Shown: piece by piece, positions 52,980-63,884 of the stretch
Position numbering within the stretch: the first letter of the stretch is position 1
Layout: the number at the start of each line of letters is the position of its first letter
NCBI RefSeq assembly: GCF_049896245.1
Contig: NZ_JAFCTX010000021.1
Span: 16,342 to 80,341 of the forward strand
From: Cypionkella sp049896245
GTDB taxonomy: Bacteria > Pseudomonadota > Alphaproteobacteria > Rhodobacterales > Rhodobacteraceae
Direction: 5' to 3'
Length of the DNA stretch: 64,000 bases
Translations under genes and position numbers: made by a program
The notes under the pieces: model-generated
The model's database searches: none
Seen by the model: the letters and a program-made list of their open reading frames with translations, nothing else
Told to the model about the DNA's origin: nothing

Positions 52980-55519
52980 GCGGCCTGTTCTGCGGCGGTA
53001 ATCGGGCGCACGAAGCTGGGGCAGAAATCTGTCAAAGTTTCGGTGATTGCGCCCTTGCGCAAAGGTTTGGTCATATAGCGGTCGATGCCGGCGGCCAAAA
53101 TTCCTTCAGCATCACCGTCCATTGCATGGGCGGTCAGGGCGACAATCGGCACATGGGTCTTGCCAGCCTCCAGCGCGCGGATGGCGCGGGCAGCGTCGCG
53201 ACCATCCATTTCGGGCATGGAAATATCCATGAAAATCAAATCCGGTTTAAAGCTTTGGAACAGCGCCACTGCCTCTACCCCATTGTTGGCAAACACCAGT
53301 TCGATGTCGATCTCGCGGACCATTTTCTGAAACACCAGTTGGTTGGTGCGGTTGTCTTCGGCGGTCAAAACCCGCATCTGCCGACGCTCGGCCTGTGGCA
53401 CGGCCTCGACAATCGGCGAGGCTTCGGGCAGAGGGGCCGCCAGCGATTGCAGCCGACGATAAAGATCAGCGCGCAGGATAGGCTTTTGCAATGCCGCCGC
53501 CAGATGTTGCGAGCCCTCGCCTGCGCGGGCATTGGCGGGGCTGGACGATAGCAGCAAGATCGAGGTTTCGATTCCCTTGGCACGGATGCGGGTGGCCAGC
53601 GTCAGGCCATCCATCTCGGGCATCTCGTGGTCGGTGATGATGGCGTCAAAGCTGCCGCTTTCCAGCGCCAACAGGGCCTCAGCGCCCGAACGACACAAAG
53701 TCACGGCGATGCCGCAGGGCACCAGTTGACGCTCCAGAATGGTGCGATTGATGAACTGATCATCGACAACCAGCACGCGTTTCACCGTGATCGGCAGCCG
53801 CGGTTCCTCGGCATCTTCGGCGATTGGCAACGGGATGCGGAAACCAAAACGTGCTCCCTTGCCCAGATCGCTGTCTACCCAGACCTCACCCTGCATCCGT
53901 TCCACCAGCCGTTTGGTGATCGCCAGCCCCAAACCCGTGCCTTCGAACTTGCGGCTTGACTGGCTTTCGACTTGGTTAAACTCGCCGAAGATATGCTCCA
54001 GGTTTTCTGGCGCGATGCCGATGCCGGTGTCTTCAACGGTGATGTGCAGGTCTTGCTGACCCGCATCGCCCTCAAGCCCGACAACGCGGATCAGCACATG
54101 GCCCTTGTCGGTGAATTTGACCGCATTGCCGATCAGATTGGTCAGAATCTGCCGCAATCGCCCCGGATCACCAATGTAGCGGGTGGGCAGGAACATGTCG
54201 AAATCAATCATCAGATCGAGCCCCTTCTCGCGGGCGCGTGGCTGTAGCAGCATGGTGATCTAGTGGATTGTACGCTCTATATCAAAGGGTTCCGGGTGCA
54301 GGGTCAACCGCTCTGCCTCAATCTTCGAGAAATCGAGGATGTCATTGATGATCACCAACAACGCCTCACCCGACGAGCGTATGGTTTCGGCGAACAGGCG
54401 CTGTTCTTCGGACAACGTGGTGTCGCAGAGCAGTTCCGCCATGCTGACCACGCCATTCATCGGAGTGCGGATTTCATGGCTCATATTCGCCAGAAACGCC
54501 GATTTGGCGCGGCTGGCAGCTTCGGCAGCCAATCGTGCGGCCTCCAGCGCCACCTTCTGCGCTTTCAGATGGGTGATATCCACCCGCAGACCGACCCGCC
54601 CGCCATCCGGGGTGGCGTGATCCTGCGCTCTGATCCAGCGGCCATCGGCAAGCTGTTGTTCGACCGGCGCACCGGGGTGGCGGTGTTGAAACAAACGCTC
54701 GGGCAGCCATTGTTCCTCTCGGTCCTTGGCGTCCAAATGCTGGCCATGATCCAGACCATAAAGCAGAATATCTTCAAACTTCGCGCCCGGCACGATGGCG
54801 GGGGCGGAAATTGAATAAATGTCACGGTAGCGTTGATTGCAGGTCAAAAGACGTTCCTCTCTGTCAAACAGCACGAAGCCATCGGGAATAGCCTCGATAG
54901 CGGCCCAGATTCGCATTTGTTCAGTGATATCAAGCGCGAGGCTGACCATATCGCCGTCGCGGGCGCGCTGATCGACCATGCGCACCCAAGTGCCGGTCTT
55001 GAATTGCACGGTGATCGGCTCGATGGCTTCGGCTTCCCAACGGGCCAGCATATCGGCGACCCAGACGTCTGGGGTAAGCACGCCGAGTTCCACCAGCCCC
55101 CCTTCTGCCACGATGCACAAAAGATCGGCATAGGGCAGGCCCGGCACGATTTCGGGGTCATTGAAGGCCGAAAGGTAGGCCGCGTTGGCGGTGATCAGAT
55201 GCTGGTTGGAATCGAACACCGCAAAGCCATCTTTGATGGTGTTGATGCTGTCCCACAGCCGCCGCTCTGCCATCACCGCCATCGTGTGCGCGCGGTCTAG
55301 GTCTTCGACGAAGCGGGACTGCTGACCCTTCAGATGCTGGGCCTCGGTCAGTGCTGATTTCACCACCTGACGTTGCTCGACGATCTGGTCGGACAAAGCC
55401 CGCGCGTGCAGGCCAAGCTTGGCATTGGCCGCAAACAGCTCACGGCTTTTTTGTTCAAGCAGCCGCTCTGCCGCCAAACGCGCGCGCCTTTCCTTTGCAA
55501 GCCGTTCTGCGAAATCCAT
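52976..55519 (-). pseudogene. Hybrid histidine kinase interrupted by an in-frame TAG
   Basis: Both halves are in the same frame, separated by one amber codon at 54260-54262. The first half (55519 to 54263, 419 residues) has an N-terminal coiled coil, two PAS-like domains (residues ~75-190 and ~200-310) and a HisKA domain with FLANMSHEIRTPMNG. The second half (54259 to 52976) has the ATPase domain (LIGNAVKF, DTGIGIA, GTGLGLAITKRL) and two receivers (VLVVDD and VLTAEDN; the second has LIFMDISMPEMDG). Read through, it would be about 847 residues. The stop sits in the helix after HisKA (FDIERTIH, TAG, ITMLLQPRA), where a Glu codon GAG would fit. Without readthrough the kinase cannot work in cis, unless the 3' half restarts at the ATG at 54253. 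Confidence 0.88.
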
Positions 55520-55705
55520 GCCCGTTCCGTTCCGTCACATTCTGTGCATCCGCGCGGCAAGCCGCACATGAGTCTTGGGCAATTTGGCGCAACAAAATGA
55601 ATCATGGATTAACATGACAAGTTTCATCGTGCGGATCAGATTGCTTGCCAACGCGACGGCCCCCATGCGACAGTCGGCCCACTGATTTCAGGGAGGATTT
55701 TGGCG

Positions 55706-58700
55706 ATGCACGTTAGGCTCGGTCGCGCTCTTATGGGCGTTTTTGCAAGTTTATTGATTCTGTCGGCGATGCCTGCGGCGGCGCAGGATTTGATTCCCGC
55801 CAAGCGTTTGGTCCTCAGCGAAAACACTGACATGCCCGGTGGCGATATCGCGTCGATTTTCGACACCACGCTGGAGGCCTGCCAGCGCGCCTGCCTGACC
55901 AATAAGCTGTGCAAGGCTTTTACCTTCAACACGCGCAATGGCTCGTGTTTTCCCAAATCTAAGGTCGGTGAGGCTGCGGTGTTTGACGGTGCTTATTCCG
56001 GCACCGTGCTTGAGGCCGAAAAGGGTGCGGAAGACCGCGCCAAAGCCCGCCGCGTTGAGTTGAATTTCGTGCAGGATTGGGAGCTTTCGGGCATCACTGA
56101 CCAAGCTGTGCAACTTGCCAACACCCACACCACCAACGGCTATTCCGCCGAAGATCATCTGGGGGCTGCGGCTGATGCAGAAGCAAATGGCGATTTCGCG
56201 CTGGCCAGCAATTACGCAGGCGCTGCGCTGAACCTGACCGATTCTGCTGATGGTTGGGCGGAATATGCGCGGCTTTTGTTGGCGGCAGGGCAAAAGGCCA
56301 GTGATCGCAGCTTTCTGGATCGGGCCTATTATGCCTCGGTCAATGCTTTCCTGCGTTCTGACAACAAGGCGCAGGAACATACGATTCTGCTGACGATGGG
56401 CGATGCGTTAGAGGCGACCGACAGGGGCCGTGACAAGGTGCAGGCTTTGCGGTTGGCGCAGGCACTGCAACAGCGTGACGATACCGCTTTGGCGCTGGAT
56501 GATGCGATTGGAAAATATGGCTTTCGGATTGTCGATAATGTGGTCATGACGGACTCGGCACGCCCGCGCATCTGCGTGAATTTCTCGGAGGCATTGGCGA
56601 AGTCGGGTATCGATTATGCCAGCTATGTGCAACTTCCCAGCGCGGGTCTGACCGTTACAACCGACGGCTGGCAGCAGCTTTGTGTTGAGGGCGTCACCTT
56701 TGGCTCGCGTAACACACTTACCTTCCGCGAGGGGTTGCCTGCGGCGGATGGCCAGACCTTGGCGAAATCCATCGACGTGACCGCCTATGTGCGTGACCGC
56801 AATCCCGGCGTGCGTTTTCCGGGCCGGGGCTATGTGCTGCCGCGCTCGGGGGCGGCTTTGATCCCGGTTGAAACGGTGAACACCGAAAAGCTGGAGCTGT
56901 CGCTGTACCGCGTGACCGACCGTAACCTGTTGCGTTCGCTGCAGAATGGCTATTTCGGCACGCCAATGGCGGATTATCAGGAATATGATTTCAGCAGCCA
57001 GATCGGTTCGGAAATCTGGAAAGGTGTCGGCGCGGTCAAGCAGGATGTGAACGTCGATGTCACCACCCGCCTGCCTTTGGATGAGGCGTTAAAAGGCCAA
57101 CCTGCGGGCATTTATGCATTGCGCGCGGCGGTTCCCGGCGTTGACCCCTATGTGGTGCCTGCGGGCTGGCAGTGGTTTGTGGTGTCTGATCTGGGCCTGA
57201 CCACGATGTCGGGCGTGGATGGCCTGCATGTGTTTGTGCGCAGTTTGGGGACGGCGGCGGCGAAAGATGGCGTTTCGGTTGATCTGTTGTCGACCACGAA
57301 TGAGGTTTTGGCGACCACCAAGACCGATGCGCAGGGCTATGCGAAGTTTGATGCGGCTTTGGCGTTGGGCATCGGCGGGCAGGCTCCGGCGATGATTGTG
57401 GCGCGGGATGGTGACAGCGATCTTGCGTTCTTGTCACTGACTGATCCGGAATTTGATCTTTCGGATCGTGGTGTGGCTGGGCGTGAGGCAGCCCCGCCCG
57501 TTGATGTGTTCCTGACCACCGATCGTGGCGCTTACCGCGCGGGCGAGACGATCTATGCCACCGCTTTGGCGCGCGATGCCGAAACCGCTGCGATTGAAGG
57601 CCTGCCACTGACGGCAATTTTGAAGCGCCCGGATGGGGTTGAATACAGCCGCGCGCAAGTGGCGGACGCGGGGGCTGGCGGGCATGTGTTTGCGCTGCCT
57701 GTCGGCGGTTCCGCCCCGCGCGGGCTGTGGACGCTGGAGGTTTACGCCGATCTGGAAGCGGCGGCTTTGACCTCGCAAACCGTGCTGGTCGAAGATTTCC
57801 TGCCGGAACGGATCGACTTCAAACTGGCGCTGGCGGATCAGCCGATCCACTTGGGCGATGTGCCGCAGTTGACGGTGGATGCGAAATATCTGTTCGGCGC
57901 ACCGGGGGCTGATCTGGCGATTGAGGGCGAAGTTCTGCTGCGTGCCGCCAAGGAGCTTGAGGCTTGGCCGGGATATGTGTTTGGCCGCTATGACGCGCCG
58001 TTTGATGCCGCCCTGTCGTCATTCGGTGATATCCGCACCGATGCGGATGGCAAAGCCACCGTCGATCTCGCGCTGCCCGAAGTTGAAGACCCCGGCCGTC
58101 CGTTGGAAATGCGCGCGACGGTGCGTGTGGCCGAAGGCTCGGGTCGTCCGGTGGAACGTAAAATTACCAAACTGCTCGCGCCCTCGTCTGATCTGATCGG
58201 CATCAAGCCGATGTTCACCGATGTGGTGCCGGAAGGCTCGGAAGCCGCGTTCAGCCTGATCGGTATTGATGCGGGTGCCAAGCCTGCGCCGATGAAGGTG
58301 AAATGGACGATCACGCGGATTGAGACAGATTACCAATGGTATCAAAGCAATAGCGCATGGAATTGGGAACCTGTCACCACCCGCAGCAAGGTGGCCGAAG
58401 GCACCGCCGATATCGGCACAGAGCCCGCCAAAATCTCGGCCCCGGTGCAATGGGGCGAATATGAGGTTCTGGTGGAACGCACCGATGGCGCGCCTGCTGC
58501 AACTTCGACCAGCTTCTATGCCGGTTGGTATGCGCCCGCTGATGCGACGGATTCGCCCGATACGCTGGAGTTGTCGCTGGACAAGCCGAAGTATAAATCG
58601 GGCGATACCGCCAACCTGCGCATCGTGCCGCGCGCTGCGGGCACGGCTTTGATCACGGTGTTGTCGAACCGTCTGGTGTCGATGCAGGCGGTTGAGGTGA

Positions 58701-61150
58701 AGGAGGGCGAGAATGTGATCGCCCTGCCCGTCACTGACGAATGGGGTGCTGGCGTATACGTCACTGCATCTGTTCTGCGCCCGATGGATGTGGCCGCTGG
58801 TCGTAACCCCGCCCGTGCCTTGGGCCTGACCCATGCCACGATTGATCCCGGCGCACGGGCACTGACGGCGACGGTGGAAACCGCAGCCGAGGCTGCCCCG
58901 CGTGGCCCGCTGGATGTGGCGGTTAAGGTGGACGGCGTTGAAGCGGGCGATACCGCTTACGTTACCATCGCCGCCGTTGATCAGGGCATCCTGAACCTGA
59001 CTGGCTTTATGCCGCCAAACCCGCAGGACCATTACTTTGGTCAGCGCAAACTGGGCGTCGGCATCCGTGACATTTATGGTCGGCTGATCGACGGCATGAA
59101 TGGTGCAGAAGGCTCGGTGCGTTCGGGTGGTGATGCGGGGGCGCAGGCGCGTCTGCAAGCGCCGCCGCCGACAGAAGAGCTGGTCGCCTATTTCGCAGGC
59201 CCGGTTCAGGTTGGGGCCGATGGCTACGCCCGCACTTCGTTCACCCTGCCCTCGTTCAACGGCACCGTGAAGGTGATGGCGGTGGCATGGTCGAAAAAAG
59301 GTGTCGGCCAAGCCAGCGCTGATGTGTTGGTGCGCGATCCGGTTGTGGTCACGGCATCGCTGCCGCGCTTCATGCAGCCGGGGGACAAATCACGGCTGCT
59401 GTTGGAGATCGTCCACGCCACCGGGCCTTCCGGGCGGATGTCGCTGGATGTGTCCTCGGGCGGCTTGAAGTTGGGTGATGTGCCTTCGGGCTTTGATCTG
59501 GGCGACAAAGCCAAGGCCACTTTCGCCATTCCGGTGACGGCGGATGCGATTGGAAACCAGACGATTGAGATCGCCTTGACCACACCAGACGGCAAGGTTT
59601 TGAAGAAAACCCTGACGGTTCCGGTGGAAATCAACGATCCCGCCGTGGTGCGGGTCAGCCGTCTTGATCTGAAGAAGGGTCAGGAGTTTACGTTCGATTC
59701 CAATGCCTTCGCAGGGCTGATCCCCGGTTCGGGCAAGGCCACCATGGCCGTTGGCCCGATCGCGCGGCTGAATGCGCCCGGTGTTTTGGCGGCACTGGAT
59801 GCCTACCCCTATGGCTGCACCGAGCAGATCACCTCCAAGGCGCTGCCGCTGTTGTATTTCGACCAGGTTGCGCTTGCGATGGACCTGCCGGGATCGGACA
59901 ATATCAAGCTGCGGGTGGAACAAGCGGTTGAGGAAGTGCTGACCAACCAATCCTCTAATGGCTCGTTCGGCCTGTGGGGTCCGGTGGAAAATGGTGGTGA
60001 TTTCTGGCTGGATGCGTTTGTGACCGACTTCCTCAGCCGGGCGAAAGCGCGCGGTTATGCGGTGCCGGATCAGGCCTTCCGCAGCGCTTTGAATAACCTG
60101 CGCAACCAAGTCAACTATCAAGCCGATTTCGACAAAGGTGGCGAGGCTTTGGCCTATGCGCTGATGGTTCTGGCCCGTGAAGGTGCGGCGGCTGTGGGTG
60201 ATCTGCGCTATTATGCCGATGTGAAGGGCGATGCGTTCAGCACGCCTGCGGCGATGGCGCAACTGGGGGCAGCACTGGCAAGCTACGGCGATCAACCCCG
60301 TGCCGATGCGATGTTCCGGCGTGCGGGCGTGGCATTATCGGCGCTGAAAGGCCCAGAGAAAGAGCAGATCTTCCGCGCCGATTACGGCACCAATTACCGT
60401 GACGCGGCGGCCGTGCTGGCTTTGGCGGCTGAATCCGGCTCAAAAGCTGTGGATGTTGAGGCGCTTACTTCGCGGATCGCAACCACCTCGGCACTGTCCA
60501 CACAGGAAGCCACTTGGGCGCTGCTGGCGGCCAATGCGCTGATTGATCGCAAGGGCGCTGACGGCATCCTGATCGACGGCGCGCCTGCTTCCGGGCCATT
60601 GGTCAAGGTGCTGAATGCGGAAAATACCGCGCCTGTGGTGGTGAAAAACACCAGCGATAGTGACACCACGCTGACCGTCACCACCTATGGCGTGCCGTCT
60701 GAACCCGAACCGGCGGGCGGCAACGGCTATGCCATCACGCGGAACTACTACACGATGGAAGGCGAAGCGACGACGCTTGAGGGTTTGAAGGTTGGCACAC
60801 GGCTGATCACCGTGCTGGAAGTCACGCCGTTTGGGCGGGGTGAGGCCCGGTTGATGGTTTCTGATCCGCTGCCTGCCGGGTTTGAGATCGACAACCCGAA
60901 CCTGATGTCCTCTGGCACTGATGCTTTGTCGGAACTGGGCTTGGAAACCGAAGTTGCGCATAGCGAGTTCCGGCAGGATCGTTTCCTGACCGCGATTGAC
61001 CGCTACAGCAATGAGACGTTCCGGCTGGCCTATGTGGTGCGCGCGATCTCTCCGGGCACGTTCCACCAGCCCGCAGCCTCGGTCGAAGACATGTATCGGC
61101 CCGACCTGACGGGTCGGACCGATGCGGGCACCATCACCATTTCCGAGTGA
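55706..61150 (+). CDS. yfhM: Large bacterial alpha-2-macroglobulin with N-terminal PAN/apple domain
   Basis: A 1814-residue periplasmic protease trap. The signal peptide is residues 1-26, ending AAAQD. A PAN/apple-like module with paired cysteines (CQRACLTNKLCKAFTFNTRN) covers ~30-95 and a TPR-like helical part ~110-240. Macroglobulin domains follow, and the thioester motif GCTEQ lies near residue 1372 with the complement-like helical domain after it. Bacterial A2Ms trap attacking proteases by the thioester and are paired with PBP1C, as here (1-nt overlap with pbpC). The ATG at 55706 fits a GGGAGG site better than the in-frame TTG at 55700. The start lies 186 nt from the divergent kinase gene. 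Confidence 0.93.
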   Translation: MHVRLGRALMGVFASLLILSAMPAAAQDLIPAKRLVLSENTDMPGGDIASIFDTTLEACQRACLTNKLCKAFTFNTRNGSCFPKSKVGEAAVFDGAYSGTVLEAEKGAEDRAKARRVELNFVQDWELSGITDQAVQLANTHTTNGYSAEDHLGAAADAEANGDFALASNYAGAALNLTDSADGWAEYARLLLAAGQKASDRSFLDRAYYASVNAFLRSDNKAQEHTILLTMGDALEATDRGRDKVQALRLAQALQQRDDTALALDDAIGKYGFRIVDNVVMTDSARPRICVNFSEALAKSGIDYASYVQLPSAGLTVTTDGWQQLCVEGVTFGSRNTLTFREGLPAADGQTLAKSIDVTAYVRDRNPGVRFPGRGYVLPRSGAALIPVETVNTEKLELSLYRVTDRNLLRSLQNGYFGTPMADYQEYDFSSQIGSEIWKGVGAVKQDVNVDVTTRLPLDEALKGQPAGIYALRAAVPGVDPYVVPAGWQWFVVSDLGLTTMSGVDGLHVFVRSLGTAAAKDGVSVDLLSTTNEVLATTKTDAQGYAKFDAALALGIGGQAPAMIVARDGDSDLAFLSLTDPEFDLSDRGVAGREAAPPVDVFLTTDRGAYRAGETIYATALARDAETAAIEGLPLTAILKRPDGVEYSRAQVADAGAGGHVFALPVGGSAPRGLWTLEVYADLEAAALTSQTVLVEDFLPERIDFKLALADQPIHLGDVPQLTVDAKYLFGAPGADLAIEGEVLLRAAKELEAWPGYVFGRYDAPFDAALSSFGDIRTDADGKATVDLALPEVEDPGRPLEMRATVRVAEGSGRPVERKITKLLAPSSDLIGIKPMFTDVVPEGSEAAFSLIGIDAGAKPAPMKVKWTITRIETDYQWYQSNSAWNWEPVTTRSKVAEGTADIGTEPAKISAPVQWGEYEVLVERTDGAPAATSTSFYAGWYAPADATDSPDTLELSLDKPKYKSGDTANLRIVPRAAGTALITVLSNRLVSMQAVEVKEGENVIALPVTDEWGAGVYVTASVLRPMDVAAGRNPARALGLTHATIDPGARALTATVETAAEAAPRGPLDVAVKVDGVEAGDTAYVTIAAVDQGILNLTGFMPPNPQDHYFGQRKLGVGIRDIYGRLIDGMNGAEGSVRSGGDAGAQARLQAPPPTEELVAYFAGPVQVGADGYARTSFTLPSFNGTVKVMAVAWSKKGVGQASADVLVRDPVVVTASLPRFMQPGDKSRLLLEIVHATGPSGRMSLDVSSGGLKLGDVPSGFDLGDKAKATFAIPVTADAIGNQTIEIALTTPDGKVLKKTLTVPVEINDPAVVRVSRLDLKKGQEFTFDSNAFAGLIPGSGKATMAVGPIARLNAPGVLAALDAYPYGCTEQITSKALPLLYFDQVALAMDLPGSDNIKLRVEQAVEEVLTNQSSNGSFGLWGPVENGGDFWLDAFVTDFLSRAKARGYAVPDQAFRSALNNLRNQVNYQADFDKGGEALAYALMVLAREGAAAVGDLRYYADVKGDAFSTPAAMAQLGAALASYGDQPRADAMFRRAGVALSALKGPEKEQIFRADYGTNYRDAAAVLALAAESGSKAVDVEALTSRIATTSALSTQEATWALLAANALIDRKGADGILIDGAPASGPLVKVLNAENTAPVVVKNTSDSDTTLTVTTYGVPSEPEPAGGNGYAITRNYYTMEGEATTLEGLKVGTRLITVLEVTPFGRGEARLMVSDPLPAGFEIDNPNLMSSGTDALSELGLETEVAHSEFRQDRFLTAIDRYSNETFRLAYVVRAISPGTFHQPAASVEDMYRPDLTGRTDAGTITISE

Positions 61151-63189
61151 TGGGCGCGCGGTTTCTATTTGTTCTGGCGGCGGGCCTTGGGCTCGCCGCT
61201 TTTTCAAATGACAAACTGGATCAATGGGTTGATGCGACGGTTTTGCCGCCTTTGCAGGTGGAAACGTCTGTTGAAGTGCTGGACCACAACGGTGCTTTGC
61301 TGCGCGCATATACGGTGGCCGATGGGCGTTGGCGGCTGGATGTGGCGCTGTCGGATGTGGACCCGGATTACATCGCGGCGCTGCTGGCTTATGAGGATAA
61401 GCGGTTTTATCAGCACGGCGGCGTTGATCCGCAGGCTTTAGCGCGCGCGGCTTTGCAGGCGGTTTGGAATGGGCATGTGGTGTCGGGGGGGTCGACCCTG
61501 ACGATGCAGGTGGCGCGGCTGTTGGAAGAAGGCACCACCGGGCAGATTGACGGTAAGTTGCGGCAGATGCGGGTGGCAATGGCGCTGGAGCGGCGGTTGA
61601 GCAAACAGGAAATTCTGTTGCTATATCTGCACCTTGCGCCTTATGGCGGCAATCTGGAAGGTATCCGGGCGGCGACGCTTTCGTATTTTGGGAAAGAGCC
61701 TTTGCGGCTTACCTCGGCTGAGGCGGCTTTGTTGGTGGCGATCCCGCAAAGCCCGGAGATGCGCAGACCGGATCGCTCGGTCGAACGCGCGACGGATGCG
61801 CGGGATCGGGTTTTGGCGCGGGCTTTGCGGGATGGGGTGATTGATGGCGAGCAGATGCGGGCGGCGAGGACCGAGGTGGTGCCGAGTGCGCGGCGGGCTT
61901 TTCCGGCACTTGCGCCGCATATGTCTGACCGGATTATCTTGGAAGAACCTGGGCTTAAGCGGCATCAGCTGACCTTGGACAAGACCTTACAGGGTAAGCT
62001 GGAACGCTTGGCTGCGGATGTTGTTGCCAGCCGGGGTGACAAGCTGCAAGTGGCGATTGTGGTGGCGGATCATGCCTCGGGTGAGGTGCTGGCCTCGGTG
62101 GGGTCGGCTGCGTTCAAAGCGGATCGCAGGGCGGGGTTTGTCGATATGACACGGGCGATCCGCAGCCCCGGATCGACGCTTAAGCCCCTGATTTATGGGC
62201 TGGCTTTTGACGAAGGCCTCGCCCACCCAGAGACGTTGATTGACGATAAACCGACTGATTTTAATGGCTATAGGCCGCAGAATTTTGATCGGCAATTTCG
62301 GGGGACTATTCGGATCAGAGAGGCTTTGCAGGAGTCTTTGAACATCCCGGTTGTGGCGCTGACGGATGCGTTGGGGCCCGCTAAACTGCTGGCATCTTTG
62401 GACAAAGCAGGGGTGAGATACGATCTGCCGGGGGGGCAGGCAGGGTTGGCGATTGCTTTGGGAGGAATTGGCGTCAGCCTTGAGGATATGGTGCAACTTT
62501 ACGCGGCTATCGCAAGGGGTGGCGTATCGCTGCCGCTTACCCACCAGATGAAGGGGCAACGCGAGGAAGGGCAGCGGGTGCTATCGGCCTCAAGTGCTTG
62601 GCAGGTGGGGGATATTTTGGCGGGCCTTGCTCCACCGCCCGGTGCGCCGGAAAATCGGCTGGCTTACAAGACCGGGACCAGCTACGGCCACCGCGACGCT
62701 TGGGCGATTGGGTTTGATGGCCGCGATGTGATTGGCATCTGGATGGGCCGGCCGGATGGCACGCCGGTGCCGGGAGCGTTTGGGGCGGATTTGGCGGCAC
62801 CGGTGTTGTTTCAAGCCTTTGCGCGACTGAAACAGAATCTAGACCCGCAACCAGAGGCGCCGCCTTCTACACTCTTGGTTTCAAACGCGGAATTGCCACT
62901 GCCGTTGCAGAAGTTCCGTAACAGAAATGCGGCGTTTCAGCCGGATAAAGACGCGCCAGCGGTGGCTTTTCCGCCCGATGGCGCGGAAGTAGAAATGCTG
63001 CCAGAGGGGCTTTTGGTGCGGGTTTCGGGCGGTAAAGCGCCCTATACTTGGCTGGCAAATGGGGTGCCTGTGGCAATCTCGCTGGGGTCAAAAGAGGTAA
63101 TGTTGGCCCAGTTGGGGCGCGGATTTATCACGCTTTCGGTGATAGACGCCGAGGGTCGATCAGCGCGCACGAAGGTCCGATTGCGGTAA
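61150..63189 (+). CDS. pbpC: Penicillin-binding protein 1C
   Basis: 679 residues: a short N-terminal anchor (FLFVLAAGLGLAAF), a GT51 glycosyltransferase domain (YEDKRFYQHGGVDP with catalytic Glu, GGSTLTMQVARLLE), a transpeptidase domain (SxxK in SPGSTLKPLIYG, SLN in QESLNIPV, KTGTSYG) and a C-terminal BiPBP_C domain (residues ~590-679). It polymerises peptidoglycan and, with the A2M next door, is thought to repair breaches in the wall. Its start codon overlaps the A2M stop (TGATG), implying translational coupling. Confidence 0.95.
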   Translation: MGARFLFVLAAGLGLAAFSNDKLDQWVDATVLPPLQVETSVEVLDHNGALLRAYTVADGRWRLDVALSDVDPDYIAALLAYEDKRFYQHGGVDPQALARAALQAVWNGHVVSGGSTLTMQVARLLEEGTTGQIDGKLRQMRVAMALERRLSKQEILLLYLHLAPYGGNLEGIRAATLSYFGKEPLRLTSAEAALLVAIPQSPEMRRPDRSVERATDARDRVLARALRDGVIDGEQMRAARTEVVPSARRAFPALAPHMSDRIILEEPGLKRHQLTLDKTLQGKLERLAADVVASRGDKLQVAIVVADHASGEVLASVGSAAFKADRRAGFVDMTRAIRSPGSTLKPLIYGLAFDEGLAHPETLIDDKPTDFNGYRPQNFDRQFRGTIRIREALQESLNIPVVALTDALGPAKLLASLDKAGVRYDLPGGQAGLAIALGGIGVSLEDMVQLYAAIARGGVSLPLTHQMKGQREEGQRVLSASSAWQVGDILAGLAPPPGAPENRLAYKTGTSYGHRDAWAIGFDGRDVIGIWMGRPDGTPVPGAFGADLAAPVLFQAFARLKQNLDPQPEAPPSTLLVSNAELPLPLQKFRNRNAAFQPDKDAPAVAFPPDGAEVEMLPEGLLVRVSGGKAPYTWLANGVPVAISLGSKEVMLAQLGRGFITLSVIDAEGRSARTKVRLR

Positions 63190-63231
63190 AAGCTGTCGAG
63201 ACTTTTCCAGTATGGGAATCGACCACATAAC

Positions 63232-63882
63232 CTACGCCCGCTCAATCGCCAAAGCGATGCCCTGACCGCCGCCGATGCACATGGTGATCAGCGCAGTTTT
63301 GCCCCCCGAACGTTCCAGTTCTGCCAGCGCTTTGGCGACCAGTATCGCGCCCGTCGCACCCACCGGATGGCCCAAGGCAATCGCGCCGCCGTTGGGGTTG
63401 ACGCGGGCCGGATCGAGGCCAAGGACTTGGGTCACGGCAATGGCTTGGGCGGCGAAAGCCTCGTTCGATTCCACCACGTCGAAGCTGTCGGGTTTCACGC
63501 CAAGTTTTGCACACAGCGCTTGGACGGCCGGGATCGGGCCGAGGCCCATCACCTTCGGGTCTACCCCGGCCACCGCGTAGCCCATGATACGGGCGCGGGC
63601 TCGGCCGGGATTACCGCGCGACAGGATCACCGCTGCCGCGCCGTCGTTGATGCCCGAGGCATTGCCTGCGGTGACGGTGCCATCCTTGGCAAAGGCGGGG
63701 CGGAGGTTTGCGAGGGCTTCAAGCGTGGTGGCTTTGGGGTGTTCATCTTGCGCGAAGATGGTGTGACCTTTGCGGCCTGTCAGTTCAATCGGGGCGATTT
63801 GACCCTCAAAGCGGCCGTCGGCAATCGCCCGCGCGGCGCGGGTTTGCGATTCCAAAGCGAAGGCGTCTTGAGCCTCGCGCGT
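63232..63882 (-). pseudogene. phaA: Acetyl-CoA acetyltransferase, 5'-truncated by an insertion element
   Basis: The C-terminal ~216 residues of a biosynthetic thiolase. REAQDAFALESQTRAARAI is followed by NASGINDGAAAVIL, VESNEAFAAQAI, NPNGGAIALGHPVGATGA (catalytic His) and TMCIGGGQGIAL (second catalytic Cys). Intact enzymes have ~390 residues; the N-terminal half with the nucleophilic Cys is absent, and upstream of Thr-Arg-Glu the frame runs into stops belonging to the IS element at 63885-64000. The gene symbol is the likely one for two acetyl-CoA condensing to acetoacetyl-CoA. The missing half may lie on the other side of the element, outside the window. Confidence 0.85.
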
Positions 63883-63884
63883 TA

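Noticed and set aside
54260..54262. TAG as programmed readthrough or a pyrrolysine codon
   Set aside because: No downstream stem or pyrrolysine-type context is seen, and the position is a helix where Glu fits. A plain nonsense mutation or sequencing error is simpler.
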